Positions 8,176 through 17,470 of a stretch of DNA of 64,000 bases are shown here, one piece after another. Position numbers and translations under genes: made by a program. This DNA is from Antricoccus suffuscus (GTDB lineage Bacteria > Actinomycetota > Actinomycetes > Mycobacteriales > Antricoccaceae). The DNA is taken from assembly GCF_003003235.1 (NCBI RefSeq), contig NZ_PVUE01000007.1, forward strand, positions 62,001 to 126,000, read 5' to 3'. The notes beneath the pieces are model-generated. The model was not told the origin of the DNA. It was given only the letters and a program-made list of their open reading frames with translations, and did not search any database. Each line of letters begins with the position of its first letter. Position 1 is the first letter of the stretch.

Positions 8176-9042
8176 CTAGGCGTCGGCGGTTTCGCGGGAT
8201 CGCAACGACGACGACCGAGTGCCAAGCGCGTTGCTGAGCCGGTCTAGGTAGATCGCGATGAATACGACCGCGAGGCCAGCTTCCATACCGAGCGGCACAT
8301 CAAGGCTGCTCAGTGAGCCGACCACGGCGCCACCAAGTCCGCCCGATCCGGCCATGCCGGCGAGTACGACCATCGACAGGGACAGCATGATCACCTGGTT
8401 TACGCCGGCCATGATCGTGGGTAGCGCAAGTGGAAGCTGGATCTGCCGCAGGATGCGACTGGGGCTCGCGCCGAACGCGTGCCCGGCCTCGACGACTTCC
8501 TTGTCGACTCCGCGGATGGCCAGCTCAGTGAGCCGTACGCCGGGCGGAAGGGCGAAAATGATTGTCGCGATAGCGCCCGGGGTCGTCCCGACGCTGAAGA
8601 TCGTGATGGCCGGGATGAGATAGACCAACGCGGGTAGCGTCTGCATGAGGTCGAGGATCGGCTTGACGATCCGCGAGACCGTAGTTGACCGCGCGGCCCA
8701 GATTCCAAGAGGAATAGCGATCGCGAGCGCAATAACGACGGCGACAAGGACGAGCGCGATGGTGCTCATCGCGTTCTCCCACTGGTTGAATCCGCGGATC
8801 AGATAGAAGCCGACGACCGTAGCCAGTGCAAACTTCCAGCCGCGCACGAAGTAGGCGAGGACCGCCAGCACGACGATGATGATTAGGTAGCTCGGCGTCG
8901 AGAGCACGTAGTTGAGGCCGTCGTAGAAACCGTCGAGCACGATCTTGATGAAGTCGAACAGCCACGCGATGTGGGTGGTCAGCCAGTCGAGGATGTCGTT
9001 GATCCAGTCGCCAACCGGTATTCGGGGGTTGAGTACGTCCAT
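8176..9042 (-). CDS. proW: Glycine betaine/proline ABC transporter permease
   Basis: The protein has 288 residues with about six to seven membrane helices, for example at 51-66, 94-114, 137-150 and 150-165. The BPD_transp_1 inner-membrane EAA-like loop (VVEAGHAFGASPSRILRQIQ) contacts the ATPase. The N-terminal extension with amphipathic and hydrophobic segments is usual for ProW/OpuAB. The gene overlaps the ATPase gene by one base (TAATG at 9042), which indicates translational coupling. It forms the membrane channel for osmoprotectant import. Confidence 0.92.
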   Translation of the reverse strand: MDVLNPRIPVGDWINDILDWLTTHIAWLFDFIKIVLDGFYDGLNYVLSTPSYLIIIVVLAVLAYFVRGWKFALATVVGFYLIRGFNQWENAMSTIALVLVAVVIALAIAIPLGIWAARSTTVSRIVKPILDLMQTLPALVYLIPAITIFSVGTTPGAIATIIFALPPGVRLTELAIRGVDKEVVEAGHAFGASPSRILRQIQLPLALPTIMAGVNQVIMLSLSMVVLAGMAGSGGLGGAVVGSLSSLDVPLGMEAGLAVVFIAIYLDRLSNALGTRSSSLRSRETADA

Positions 9043-10352
9043 TACGAGTGCACCTCCTCGGCGTTCGGTTCAAGGTCTTGGGGCGCATCACTCACGGGTG
9101 CGCCATTCGACGCCACTGGTATCCCTGTGTGCGGCCGACCGTTTTCGTCGACGACCTCGACGTGCTCCTCGCCGTTGGTCAGGTTGGCCATGGACGCAAG
9201 CAATGCCACCCGTGGGATGACGCCGCGTAGCCGACCTTGTTCGTCGACGACCGCTAGCGGAATCGGTGAACCCGATGAGGGGGCAAACAATCCGACCAGG
9301 GGAGTGTCAGGCGCGACCGTATTGAGCAAGTCAGTGCGGATGAGGCCCTCGATCGACATGACGTTCTTTTTTGCCGCTGCTATCGCATCGTCATCGCTTA
9401 CGTAGCCGAGCAGCTTGCGGTCGCGAGATGTGACCAGCACCCCGGATTGCTGGTTTTTGCGCAGTTCTTCCACGACGCGGCGCGGTCCGGCGTTGCTCGA
9501 TACGACGGCGGTCGGCTGCTCCATCACCGAACTGGCCGTGAGAACGCGGGTGCGGTCGACGTCCTGCACGAACTGGGCGACGTAGTCGTTTGCCGGGTCG
9601 GTCAGGATTTGCTCGGCGGTGCCGATCTGCACGATCCGGCCGTCACGCATGACCGCGATCCGGTCGCCGACATACATCGCTTCGTTGAGATCGTGAGTGA
9701 TAAAGATGATCGTCTTGCCGAGCGTTGCCTGGAGCTCGATCAGCTGGTCCTGCATCTCGCGGCGAATGAGCGGGTCGAGAGCGGAGAACGCCTCGTCCAT
9801 CAGCAAGATGTCGGTCTCCGCGGCGAGCGCGCGGGCCAGCCCAACGCGCTGCTGCATACCGCCTGAAAGCTGTCCTGGGTATTGGTCGCCCCAGCCTTCG
9901 AGCCCCACCGTGTCGAGCCATTTGTCGGCGCGTTCGTCACGCTCGGACTTTGGTACGCCGTTGACCTCAAGTGCGTAGGCGGCGTTCTCTCTCACCGTGC
10001 GATGCGGCATCAAGGCAAAGTGCTGGAACACCATCGAGACTTTATCTCTGCGGATGTCGCGCAATTGGCTGTCCGAAGCCTTCGCGAGATCGGTATCTTC
10101 GACGAAAACCGACCCTGACGAGGGCTTCCAGAGACCGTTGAGCATCCGGATGAGTGTGGACTTGCCCGAACCGGACAGTCCCATAACAACGAAGATCTCG
10201 CCTTCGTTGACATCGAAACTTGCGTCTATGACGGCAGCGGTACCGAGGTTCTTGACCTCCTTGGCCGAAGCGCCTTCGCTGAGGCGTTTGACCGCCTCGC
10301 CCTCGCGCCTGCCGAAGACTTTGTACACGTTCTGTGCGCGTACCTTTGTCAC
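9042..10352 (-). CDS. proV: Glycine betaine/proline ABC transporter ATP-binding subunit
   Basis: The protein has 436 residues. GTG 10352 follows GGAGG by 8 bases. The N-terminal extension (about 1-40) is characteristic of ProV/OpuAA. Walker A GLSGSGKST is at 58-66, signature LSGGMQQR at 162-169 and Walker B ILLMDEAF at 182-189. The C-terminal ~150 residues hold a tandem CBS module (TSRDRKLLGYVSDDDA and VVDEQGRLRGVIPR), which in OpuA-type systems senses ionic strength or cyclic di-AMP. The last ~35 residues are acidic and disordered. It is the first gene of the four-gene operon. Confidence 0.93.
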   Translation of the reverse strand: MTKVRAQNVYKVFGRREGEAVKRLSEGASAKEVKNLGTAAVIDASFDVNEGEIFVVMGLSGSGKSTLIRMLNGLWKPSSGSVFVEDTDLAKASDSQLRDIRRDKVSMVFQHFALMPHRTVRENAAYALEVNGVPKSERDERADKWLDTVGLEGWGDQYPGQLSGGMQQRVGLARALAAETDILLMDEAFSALDPLIRREMQDQLIELQATLGKTIIFITHDLNEAMYVGDRIAVMRDGRIVQIGTAEQILTDPANDYVAQFVQDVDRTRVLTASSVMEQPTAVVSSNAGPRRVVEELRKNQQSGVLVTSRDRKLLGYVSDDDAIAAAKKNVMSIEGLIRTDLLNTVAPDTPLVGLFAPSSGSPIPLAVVDEQGRLRGVIPRVALLASMANLTNGEEHVEVVDENGRPHTGIPVASNGAPVSDAPQDLEPNAEEVHS

Positions 10353-10987
10353 CTAGTCAAACCTCCATGTCATGTGCACCACCGACGATCGGCAGACAGC
10401 CAGACTCGCAGTACGTCGCGTATTGCGCGGATGTCGCGGCCAATGTCGGCTCAGCGAGCAACGTGCTCGCATGCGCACTCCGGGTGGGGCCGGCGTCCCG
10501 TGAAGGACCGCTTGCCCGAGGCATCGTGTTAAGTGCAGTCGATGCACCTCGCCCGGTTGTATCAATGCGACGTGAGCCGTTAGACCGCTCATTTTCCGCG
10601 GGCCTAACGAGGGCTTGGAGAGCCGCATACGTCGCAAACAGTCAAACGGAACCCGGTCAGATGACCGGATTCCATATCCCCAATACAACCACGTATGGAT
10701 TACGTGAGGGAAACGCACCCGCAAATTGTTACCTGACTTAAACAATAATGTGTGCGGGTTGTCACGAAAGGCGTAAATCGGTCGATACGTCGGCGTCTTG
10801 TGCGTACGATAGCGGGGTTGTCCGGCGAGGGTTACGCACAATTGCGCGACCGTTATCGACGGCCAGCGGTCAGATGTGTCCCACACGGATTCCTCGTGTG
10901 GTCTTCTACGTCGTACGCCGCGTGGTCCAAAGATCGTCGTGGCGCATCGACATTATCGAGTATTCGATTATCTAGGAGAGCACCACA
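10353..10987. other. 635-bp intergenic region between the betaine operon and rplY
   Basis: This is the divergent promoter region for the betaine operon (leftwards) and rplY (rightwards). No open frame here has a credible ribosome site or protein-like composition. A 7-bp hairpin CCACACG/CGTGTGG (10881-10901) followed by TCTTCT lies in the presumed rplY leader. The rplY ribosome site is TAGGAGAG at about 10973-10980. I see no tRNA or riboswitch. Confidence 0.6.
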
Positions 10988-11641
10988 GTGTCTGACGAAG
11001 TACGTATCCCCGCGACGAAGCGGAGTGAATTCGGCAAGGGCTCGGCCCGCCGCACCCGCCGCGAAGGCAACATCCCGGCCGTCCTCTACGGCCACGGCAC
11101 CGATCCGGTCCACCTCGCGTTAGCAGGGCACACCCTCACGATGGCGTTGCGTCATGGCGGCACCAACACGCTCCTCACGATTGAGGTCGACGGGGACGAT
11201 GTCTTGGCGCTGCCGAAGGACCTCCAGATCCACCCCATCAAGCGGATCATCAGCCATCTCGATCTACTCATCGTGCGCAAGGGCCAGAAGGTCCACGTTG
11301 ATGTGCCGATCGTCTTGGTCGGCGAGGCGGCCCCGGGCACCCAAATCAACACCGATATGCAGGAAGTCTCGATCGAGGCCGAGGCCACGAACATTCCTGA
11401 GACGATCGAGGTCAACATCGACGGCTTCGAGATCGGCACCCAGGTCCTGGCGTCCGATCTTCAGTTGCCGTCCGGTTCGGTCCTGGTGTCCGATCCTGAG
11501 ACTCTCGTGCTCAACATTGTCGAGCCGCAGGAGGCCGACACCGACAGCGATGCCGAGGCCGAAGAGACCGCGACCGAGGCCTCGTCCGAAGCGTCCGATG
11601 CTGAGCCCGCCGGCGAGGCCGATAAGTCTGACGAAGAGTAG
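10988..11641 (+). CDS. rplY: 50S ribosomal protein L25 / general stress protein Ctc
   Basis: The protein has 217 residues from GTG 10988 (AGGAG upstream). The N-terminal L25 domain (about 1-95) contains the 5S-rRNA binding motifs RRTRREGNIPAVLYG and HPIKRIISHLDLL. The C-terminal TL5/Ctc beta domain (about 96-180) carries VDVPIVLVGEA and ATNIPETIEV. It ends in a strongly acidic Glu/Asp/Ala/Ser tail (about 185-217). This long two-domain form is the usual actinobacterial type. It is followed by pth after 4 bases, a conserved rplY-pth pairing. Confidence 0.95.
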   Translation: MSDEVRIPATKRSEFGKGSARRTRREGNIPAVLYGHGTDPVHLALAGHTLTMALRHGGTNTLLTIEVDGDDVLALPKDLQIHPIKRIISHLDLLIVRKGQKVHVDVPIVLVGEAAPGTQINTDMQEVSIEAEATNIPETIEVNIDGFEIGTQVLASDLQLPSGSVLVSDPETLVLNIVEPQEADTDSDAEAEETATEASSEASDAEPAGEADKSDEE

Positions 11642-11645
11642 CTAG

Positions 11646-12233
11646 ATGCCGACGACGGGCTCATTACTTGTCGTCGGCCTGGGTAACCCCGGTCCGACGT
11701 ACGCCGCCACGCGGCACAACGTCGGCTACATGGTTGCAAATGTGCTCGCCGCCCGGTCCGGTGTTTCCTTCAAGAGACACCGGACCGGCGCCGAGATCGC
11801 CGAGACGCACCTCGGCGCGCCACCCGCGCCTCGTGCGGTGCTGGCTAAACCGCTGAGCTTTATGAACCTGTCCGGAGGTCCGGTAAGCGGGCTGGCGTCG
11901 TACTTCCATATCGAGGTCGCCGGTGTGGTGGTCATCCACGACGAGCTGGATCTACCGCTGGGCACCGTTCGGCTCAAACAAGGCGGCGGCGACAACGGCC
12001 ACAATGGACTGCGGTCGATCACCAAATCGCTGTCGACTAAGGACTATGTGCGCATCCGTGTTGGAATCGGCCGTCCGCCTGGTCGCCAAGACCCGGCCGA
12101 TTTTGTGCTGAAGCCGTTTGCCTCGGCCGAGCGGGCTGAAGTCGGTGTCATTATCGAGGAAGCGGCCGACGCCGTCGAGCTCTTCGCGCGCGAAGGGCTG
12201 GCGGTGGCCCAAAACCGCATACACACGTCGTAG
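11646..12233 (+). CDS. pth: Peptidyl-tRNA hydrolase
   Basis: The protein has 195 residues. The family motifs are complete: [17 protein letters not shown] with Asn14 and catalytic His24, [20 protein letters not shown] with the catalytic Asp, and [14 protein letters not shown]. It releases tRNA from prematurely dissociated peptidyl-tRNA. It is only 4 bases from rplY and 25 bases from cysQ, so it is probably part of one transcript. Confidence 0.96.
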   Translation: MPTTGSLLVVGLGNPGPTYAATRHNVGYMVANVLAARSGVSFKRHRTGAEIAETHLGAPPAPRAVLAKPLSFMNLSGGPVSGLASYFHIEVAGVVVIHDELDLPLGTVRLKQGGGDNGHNGLRSITKSLSTKDYVRIRVGIGRPPGRQDPADFVLKPFASAERAEVGVIIEEAADAVELFAREGLAVAQNRIHTS

Positions 12234-12258
12234 TTTCACCTAGCCCAGGAGTGACGAA

Positions 12259-13023
12259 GTGGCAGATCCGGTGTCCGAGCAGCTGTCCGACGACCTTGAG
12301 TTCGCCCGTGACCTCGCGCACCGGGCAGGTGAGTTACTGGTCGACCTGCGGGCGGAGATCGGGTACGCCGACCGCTGGGCGCTGATGAACGCCGGCGATC
12401 AGGCGGCGCAGAACCTCATCGCCGATCGACTCACCCGCTATCGCCCTGCGGACGCCGTACTCTCCGAAGAAGCGCCAGACTCGCTCGTGCGGCTCTCCGC
12501 GGACCGGGTATGGATCATTGACCCGGTCGACGGTACGTCGGCGTACGCCAAAGAGGGCAGCACCGAGTGGGCCGTGCACATCGCGCTCTGGGAGCGCGGC
12601 GCGCTGACTCTCGGGGTCGTCGGGCGCCCGGCGACCGGGGAGATATTCGACTCTGAGACGGCCACGCTCGAGCCGGTACGGCACACCGGAATGCGAGTCG
12701 TGGGCAGCCGCTCGCGGGCCACGAAGTTCTTCCGGGACGTCTGTGCGGACCTCGGCGCGGAGGTTGTGAGCATGTCTTCGGCGGGCATCAAGGTGCTCGC
12801 CGTGGTGACCGGCGAGGCCGACGCGTACCTGCACACCGGGGGTCAGTACCAGTGGGACAACGCGGCCCCGATAGCGGTCGCGCGGGCCGCCGGATTGCAC
12901 GCGACACGCGTCGACGGACGTGAGATCGTTTACAACGAACGGTCGACCTCGATTGAGGATCTATTTATCTGCCGACCCGAACGCGTTGCGGAGATTGAGG
13001 CGGCGATTCGCCGCCATAGTTGA
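12259..13023 (+). CDS. cysQ: 3'(2'),5'-bisphosphate nucleotidase / inositol monophosphatase family (CysQ-like)
   Basis: The protein has 254 residues from GTG 12259 (AGGAG upstream). Metal-binding motifs of the IMPase superfamily are present: LSEEAPD (about 74-80), WIIDPVDGTSAYA (about 91-103) and a C-terminal YQWDNAAPIAVARAAG. The first two bind the Mg/Li-sensitive metals. The EYA-type spacing resembles CysQ, which hydrolyses PAP to AMP in sulfur metabolism, more than classical SuhB. Substrate assignment between PAP and inositol phosphate is by resemblance only. Confidence 0.85.
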   Translation: MADPVSEQLSDDLEFARDLAHRAGELLVDLRAEIGYADRWALMNAGDQAAQNLIADRLTRYRPADAVLSEEAPDSLVRLSADRVWIIDPVDGTSAYAKEGSTEWAVHIALWERGALTLGVVGRPATGEIFDSETATLEPVRHTGMRVVGSRSRATKFFRDVCADLGAEVVSMSSAGIKVLAVVTGEADAYLHTGGQYQWDNAAPIAVARAAGLHATRVDGREIVYNERSTSIEDLFICRPERVAEIEAAIRRHS

Positions 13024-13208
13024 GAAGTAGCGTCCCGGCGACGCGCGGCACGCTCGTTTTGGCGAAATCGCAGCGGCAGTCAAAACGTGATGTTAGATGC
13101 ACTGCTTCGGCCAATTGTCCGGAGTTTTGCGCCCGGCCCGGGTCAAAGATGCTGTTTACTTCCTCGGGTACTCGTGAAGTCATCACCCTGAAAGTAGGAA
13201 TCACACAG

Positions 13209-13493
13209 ATGAATCGATCTGAACTCATCCAGGCGATCGCGGGCAAGACCGATGTCGCGAACAAAGATGTCGACGCTGTCCTGTCCTCGCTTGCCGATGT
13301 CGCCGGCGAGGCGATGAACAGCGGCGACGCGATCAAGCTTCCGGGCTTCCTCACCTTTGAGCGGGTCACCCGCTCGGCCCGTACGGCGCGCAACCCCCAG
13401 ACCGGCGAGGAGATCGCCGTACCGGCGAAGTTCGGCGTCAAGGTCAGTGCTGGCGCTGTGCTGAAGCGCTCGGTCGAGGGCCAGAAGCCGTAG
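13209..13493 (+). CDS. hup: HU-family DNA-binding protein
   Basis: The protein has 94 residues from ATG 13209 (TAGGAA upstream). It shows the HU/IHF fold: MNRSELIQAIAGKTDV helix 1, GDAIKLPGFLTFERVTRSAR, and RNPQTGEEIAVPA, the beta-arm tip with the proline that intercalates into DNA. It lacks the lysine/alanine-rich C-terminal tail of mycobacterial HupB, so it is the short form. It is alone on its transcript, with a structured inverted repeat downstream. Confidence 0.93.
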   Translation: MNRSELIQAIAGKTDVANKDVDAVLSSLADVAGEAMNSGDAIKLPGFLTFERVTRSARTARNPQTGEEIAVPAKFGVKVSAGAVLKRSVEGQKP

Positions 13494-13514
13494 TTTTTCT
13501 GGACGTAAAATCAC

Positions 13515-13574
13515 ACGTACCCCTTCAAGCTCGGTATCTCGCCCGTCGAGAACTGTCGTTTTGGAGGGGTACGT
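13515..13574. other. Nested inverted repeat between hup and mfd
   Basis: ACGTACCCCT (13515-13524) pairs perfectly with AGGGGTACGT (13565-13574), and flanking CACAC/GTGTG can extend the stem with a bulge. Inside the loop TCTCG (13536-13540) pairs with CGAGA (13546-13550). The whole lies 20 bases after the hup stop. It may be the hup terminator or a structured RNA; there is no T-tract. Confidence 0.5.
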
Positions 13575-13608
13575 TTGTGTGCGTTGTATCGATTAGTGGG
13601 AGTGTCAC

Positions 13609-16600
13609 GTGACCGCCGAGCACCAAGAAGCCGTAACTTTGCGCGGCACGCTGCACGCACTCCAAGGCGACCCTGCGCTTGCGCAGGCGCTCGAGACACT
13701 CAGCAGCGGGGACGGTAGTGGCGAGCTGACGCTACGATGCCCGCAGCCCCTGCAGCCGTTCGTGATCGCGGCCACCGCCGCACGGCTTTCAGGCAAACCG
13801 GTGATCGCGGTGACGGCAACTAACCGTGACGCCGAACTGCTCACCGAGGCGCTCGGCAGCTTGCTGGACGCCGGGGAAGTGGGCCACTTCCCATCGTGGG
13901 AAACGCTCCCACACGAGAAGCTGTCGCCCCGCGCCGACACGGTCGGCGAGCGGCTCTCGGTGCTGCGCCGGCTTGCGCACCCGGAAGAGCACGGCGCGCT
14001 GTCCGTCGTGGTCACCCCGATCCGCAGCATGCTGCAGCCGATCATCTCCGGCCTCGGTGACGTCTCGCCGGTCAATCTCAAGGCCGGCGACACTATTCCG
14101 CTTGACGACATCGTCCGGGCGCTCGTTGCCACCGGATACAGCCGGGTCGAAATGGTTGAGAAGCGCGGCGAGTTCGCGGTTCGAGGCGGCATCGTCGACG
14201 TATTCCCGCCCACGGAGCAGCATCCGGTGCGGGTGGAGCTGTGGGGCGACGACGTCGATGAGATGCGCTACTTCTCGGTTGCCGACCAGCGTTCGCTCGG
14301 CGAGGCGCCCGAAGCACTATGGGCGCCACCCTGTCGGGAACTGTTACTCACCGACGACGTCCGAGCACGGGCTGGCGCGTTGCTGCGCGAACACCCCGAC
14401 CTCGCCGAGATGCTGGAGCCGATCAGCGAGGGGACCGCGGTCGAAGGCATGGAGTCGCTGATCCCCGTGCTTGTGTCCGAGGACGGCGGGCTGCGGTTGT
14501 TCGTGGAGGAGCTCGCGGCCGGCTCGTTGGTGCTGGTCTGCGACCCGCAACGCGCGCACGCCCGCGCCATCGAGATGGTGCACTCAAGCCAGGAGTTCCT
14601 CGACGCCTCGTGGGCGGTCGCGGCCGGTGGCGGTGACGCTCCGATCGACCTTGGAGCGGCGGCGTACCGCAGCATCGAGGAGGTCCGTGAGGCCGCTGAG
14701 GCGAGTGGTCAGTTGTGGTGGGAGCTCGATCCGCTCAGCGAAGGTGACATCGAGGGCGAGACCGCACTCGATGCGCACGCCGTCGAACAATACGTCGGCG
14801 ACCCAGAGCGGCTAATGAGCGATGTGCGCGGCTACCTGGCCGACGGCTGGACCGTCGTGGTCACCTTCGCCGGCCACGGTACGGCGCAGCGAGCCGTCGA
14901 GCGATTTGCCGACGCGGACGTCCCCGCCCAATACGGCTGCGAGTTTCGCCCAGGCGTCGTGACTGTCACGACTGCGATGCTTGGCGCCGGTTTCGTCGCG
15001 CCGACCGCCGGGCTCGTCGTGATTACCGAGTCTGACCTGACCAGCTCCCGTGGCCAGGCCAGCAAGCCGACGGGCAAGATGCCCTCTCGTCGACGCAACG
15101 CGGTCGACCCGCTGCAGCTGCAACCGGGCGACTTCGTCGTTCACGAGCAGCATGGCGTCGGCAAATACGTCGAAATGGTGCGTCGCACGGTCAACGGTGG
15201 TGAGCGCGAATACCTCACCATCGAGTACGCCGCAGGTAAGCGCGGTCAGCCCGCTGACCGGCTTTTCGTGCCGACCGATCAGCTGGACCAGGTGACGCGT
15301 TATGTTGGCGGTGAGGCGCCGTCGCTCAACAAACTCGGTGGTTCGGACTGGGCGAAGACGAAGGGCCGCGCCCGCAAGGCGGTCAAGGAGATCGCCGGCG
15401 AGCTGATCCGGCTGTACGCGGCACGGACGTCGGCGCCCGGACACGCGTTCGGGCCGGACACTCCATGGCAGCGTGAGCTTGAGGACGCGTTTCCGTACGT
15501 CGAGACCGCAGACCAGCTCGCCGCAATCGACGAAGTCAAAAGCGACATGGAGAAGTCGGTCCCGATGGACCGGGTGATCTCCGGCGACGTGGGCTACGGC
15601 AAGACCGAGATCGCCGTGCGTGCGGCTTTCAAGGCAGTGCAGGACGGCAAGCAGGTCGCGATCCTGGTGCCCACTACTTTGCTTTCGCAGCAGCACTTTC
15701 AGACGTTCTCCGAACGCTTTAGCCAGTTCCCGGTCAAGATCGCCGAGTTGTCCCGCTTTACCCCGCAGGCCGACGTACAGGCCACGATGGAAGGTGTCGC
15801 GGACGGGACGATTGACGTCGCGATCGGCACTCATCGACTCCTGCAGCCGACCACGCGGTTCAAGGATCTCGGACTAGTCATCGTCGACGAGGAGCAGCGG
15901 TTTGGGGTGGAGCACAAGGAATACCTCAAGCAGATCCGCACCGCGGTCGACATGCTCACTATGTCCGCGACGCCGATCCCGCGCACCCTGGAGATGAGTC
16001 TTACCGGCATTCGGGAGATGTCGACGATGCTGACTCCGCCGGAGGAGCGGCACCCGATCCTGACGTTCGTGGGCGCGCAAAACGACAAGCAGCTCGTCGC
16101 GTCGATCCGACGGGAGTTGCTGCGCGACGGCCAGGTTTTCTACCTGCACAACCGGGTCCGGTCGATTGACAAGGCCGCCGCGCACATTCGCGACCTCGTT
16201 CCCGAGGCGCGGGTCGCGGTCGCGCACGGACAGATGGGCGAGGACGAGCTCGAACGCATCATGCTCGGCTTCGGGGAGCGGGAGTACGACGTACTCGTCG
16301 CGACCACGATCATCGAGGCGGGCCTTGACATCCCTAACGCCAACACCTTGATTGTGGAGCGCGCCGACCTACTCGGGTTGTCTCAACTGCACCAGATCCG
16401 AGGGCGCGTCGGCCGTTCACGCGAGCGCGCCTACGCCTACTTCCTGTATCCACCGGACCGCCCACTCAACGACACGGCCTATGACCGGTTAGCGACGATC
16501 GCGCAGAACACCGAGCTCGGCGCCGGCATGGCCGTCGCCATGAAAGACCTGGAGATCCGCGGCGCCGGCAACCTGCTCGGCGGTGAGCAGTCCGGTCACA

Positions 16601-17157
16601 TCGCCGGGGTCGGGTTCGACCTGTACGTGCGGATGGTCGGTGAGGCCGTCGCGGACTACCGCGGTGACGCTCCGACCGAAGAGTCCGTCGACGTACGCAT
16701 CGACCTGCCGGTCAGCGCGCACGTGCCGCATGACTACATCGAAGGCGAGCGGCTGCGACTCGAGGTCTACCGCAAGATCGCCGCGGTGACCGACGACGCC
16801 GTCGCTGACCAGGTTCGTGCGGAGCTTGCCGACCGCTACGGGCCGGTGCCGGTCGAGATCGAAAACCTCATCTCGGTGGCCAAGCTCCGGGCGTTGGCTA
16901 CGCAGCTCGGCGTCACCGAGATCTCGACCCAGGGCAAGCAAATTCGATTTGGTCCGATAAGCCTTGGCGATGCGGCGCAGATGAAGCTCGCCCGCCTCTA
17001 CAAGGGCTCCAACTACAAGTCCGGGCCGGCCGTCGTGGCGATTCCACGTCCCACCGAAGGCGCCGGGCTCGCCTCGCCGCCGCTGCGTAACCAGGCGGTC
17101 ATCGACTGGGCCCGCGGCGTACTGACCGATCTCGTGCCCGTGCCAGCAACCGTCTAA
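13609..17157 (+). CDS. mfd: Transcription-repair coupling factor
   Basis: The protein has 1182 residues, full length for the family, from GTG 13609. The UvrB-homology N-terminal modules are followed by the RNA-polymerase-interacting domain (LQPGDFVVHEQHGVGKY about residue 500), the RecG-like helicase core with Walker A GDVGYGKTE (about 659-667), VDEEQRFGVEHK (about 760), TATPIPRTLEMSL and the QIRGRVGRS motif VI, and the C-terminal TRCF domain. Mfd removes stalled RNA polymerase at lesions and recruits UvrA. Nothing unusual was seen. Confidence 0.97.
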   Translation: MTAEHQEAVTLRGTLHALQGDPALAQALETLSSGDGSGELTLRCPQPLQPFVIAATAARLSGKPVIAVTATNRDAELLTEALGSLLDAGEVGHFPSWETLPHEKLSPRADTVGERLSVLRRLAHPEEHGALSVVVTPIRSMLQPIISGLGDVSPVNLKAGDTIPLDDIVRALVATGYSRVEMVEKRGEFAVRGGIVDVFPPTEQHPVRVELWGDDVDEMRYFSVADQRSLGEAPEALWAPPCRELLLTDDVRARAGALLREHPDLAEMLEPISEGTAVEGMESLIPVLVSEDGGLRLFVEELAAGSLVLVCDPQRAHARAIEMVHSSQEFLDASWAVAAGGGDAPIDLGAAAYRSIEEVREAAEASGQLWWELDPLSEGDIEGETALDAHAVEQYVGDPERLMSDVRGYLADGWTVVVTFAGHGTAQRAVERFADADVPAQYGCEFRPGVVTVTTAMLGAGFVAPTAGLVVITESDLTSSRGQASKPTGKMPSRRRNAVDPLQLQPGDFVVHEQHGVGKYVEMVRRTVNGGEREYLTIEYAAGKRGQPADRLFVPTDQLDQVTRYVGGEAPSLNKLGGSDWAKTKGRARKAVKEIAGELIRLYAARTSAPGHAFGPDTPWQRELEDAFPYVETADQLAAIDEVKSDMEKSVPMDRVISGDVGYGKTEIAVRAAFKAVQDGKQVAILVPTTLLSQQHFQTFSERFSQFPVKIAELSRFTPQADVQATMEGVADGTIDVAIGTHRLLQPTTRFKDLGLVIVDEEQRFGVEHKEYLKQIRTAVDMLTMSATPIPRTLEMSLTGIREMSTMLTPPEERHPILTFVGAQNDKQLVASIRRELLRDGQVFYLHNRVRSIDKAAAHIRDLVPEARVAVAHGQMGEDELERIMLGFGEREYDVLVATTIIEAGLDIPNANTLIVERADLLGLSQLHQIRGRVGRSRERAYAYFLYPPDRPLNDTAYDRLATIAQNTELGAGMAVAMKDLEIRGAGNLLGGEQSGHIAGVGFDLYVRMVGEAVADYRGDAPTEESVDVRIDLPVSAHVPHDYIEGERLRLEVYRKIAAVTDDAVADQVRAELADRYGPVPVEIENLISVAKLRALATQLGVTEISTQGKQIRFGPISLGDAAQMKLARLYKGSNYKSGPAVVAIPRPTEGAGLASPPLRNQAVIDWARGVLTDLVPVPATV

Positions 17158-17208
17158 CAGGCGTCGGACTCTCGGAGCCGCTAGGCCTGGAATCGCCGCA
17201 GTCGACGG

Positions 17209-17364
17209 TCACGCTGACGCCGGGGCGCCAGTAGATGGGTTCGGCGTTGGGTCATCGTCCGGAGAAGAGCTGCTGCACCCGACGACTGCGAAAGCGACGA
17301 ACGCGGCCGGGACGAGAGGCGCGTACGGAAGGCTGATGAACCTGATCGCGCACCTTAATGGCAC
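17209..17364 (-). CDS. Possible very short lipoprotein or lipoprotein remnant
   Basis: A 51-codon frame from GTG 17364 encodes a basic/hydrophobic signal-like segment ending in AFAVVGCSSSS (lipobox VVGC), then a Pro/Thr/Ser/Asp tail of about 20 residues and a stop. No ribosome site is visible. The presumed start lies exactly at the edge of the dispersed hairpin element 17363-17421, so the element may have cut off or replaced the original 5' end. It could equally be a chance frame. Confidence 0.3.
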   Translation of the reverse strand: MPLRCAIRFISLPYAPLVPAAFVAFAVVGCSSSSPDDDPTPNPSTGAPASA

Positions 17365-17421
17365 ATATGTGCTATTTCGCAGCACGATGCGGGACTTCTT
17401 GCTGCGCAGCGGCACATTTGT
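17363..17421. repeat. Dispersed palindromic element, copy A (22-15-22)
   Basis: A 22-base left arm (17363-17384) beginning ACATATGTG and ending CGCAGCA pairs imperfectly with the right arm (17400-17421) that begins TGCTGCG and ends CACATTTGT, around a 15-base loop. A second copy with the same arm and loop lengths lies at 55111-55169. It is intergenic here, between mfd and the VIT-family gene. Confidence 0.8.
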
Positions 17422-17470
17422 ACCGATATGCCGCGCGGTATGTCCGTTTGCGCAGGATGTCTCGTGTGCC

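Noticed and set aside
14812-15834. Minus-strand frame of about 340 codons inside mfd
   Set aside because: It lies entirely within the conserved mfd coding sequence and shows no domain motif.
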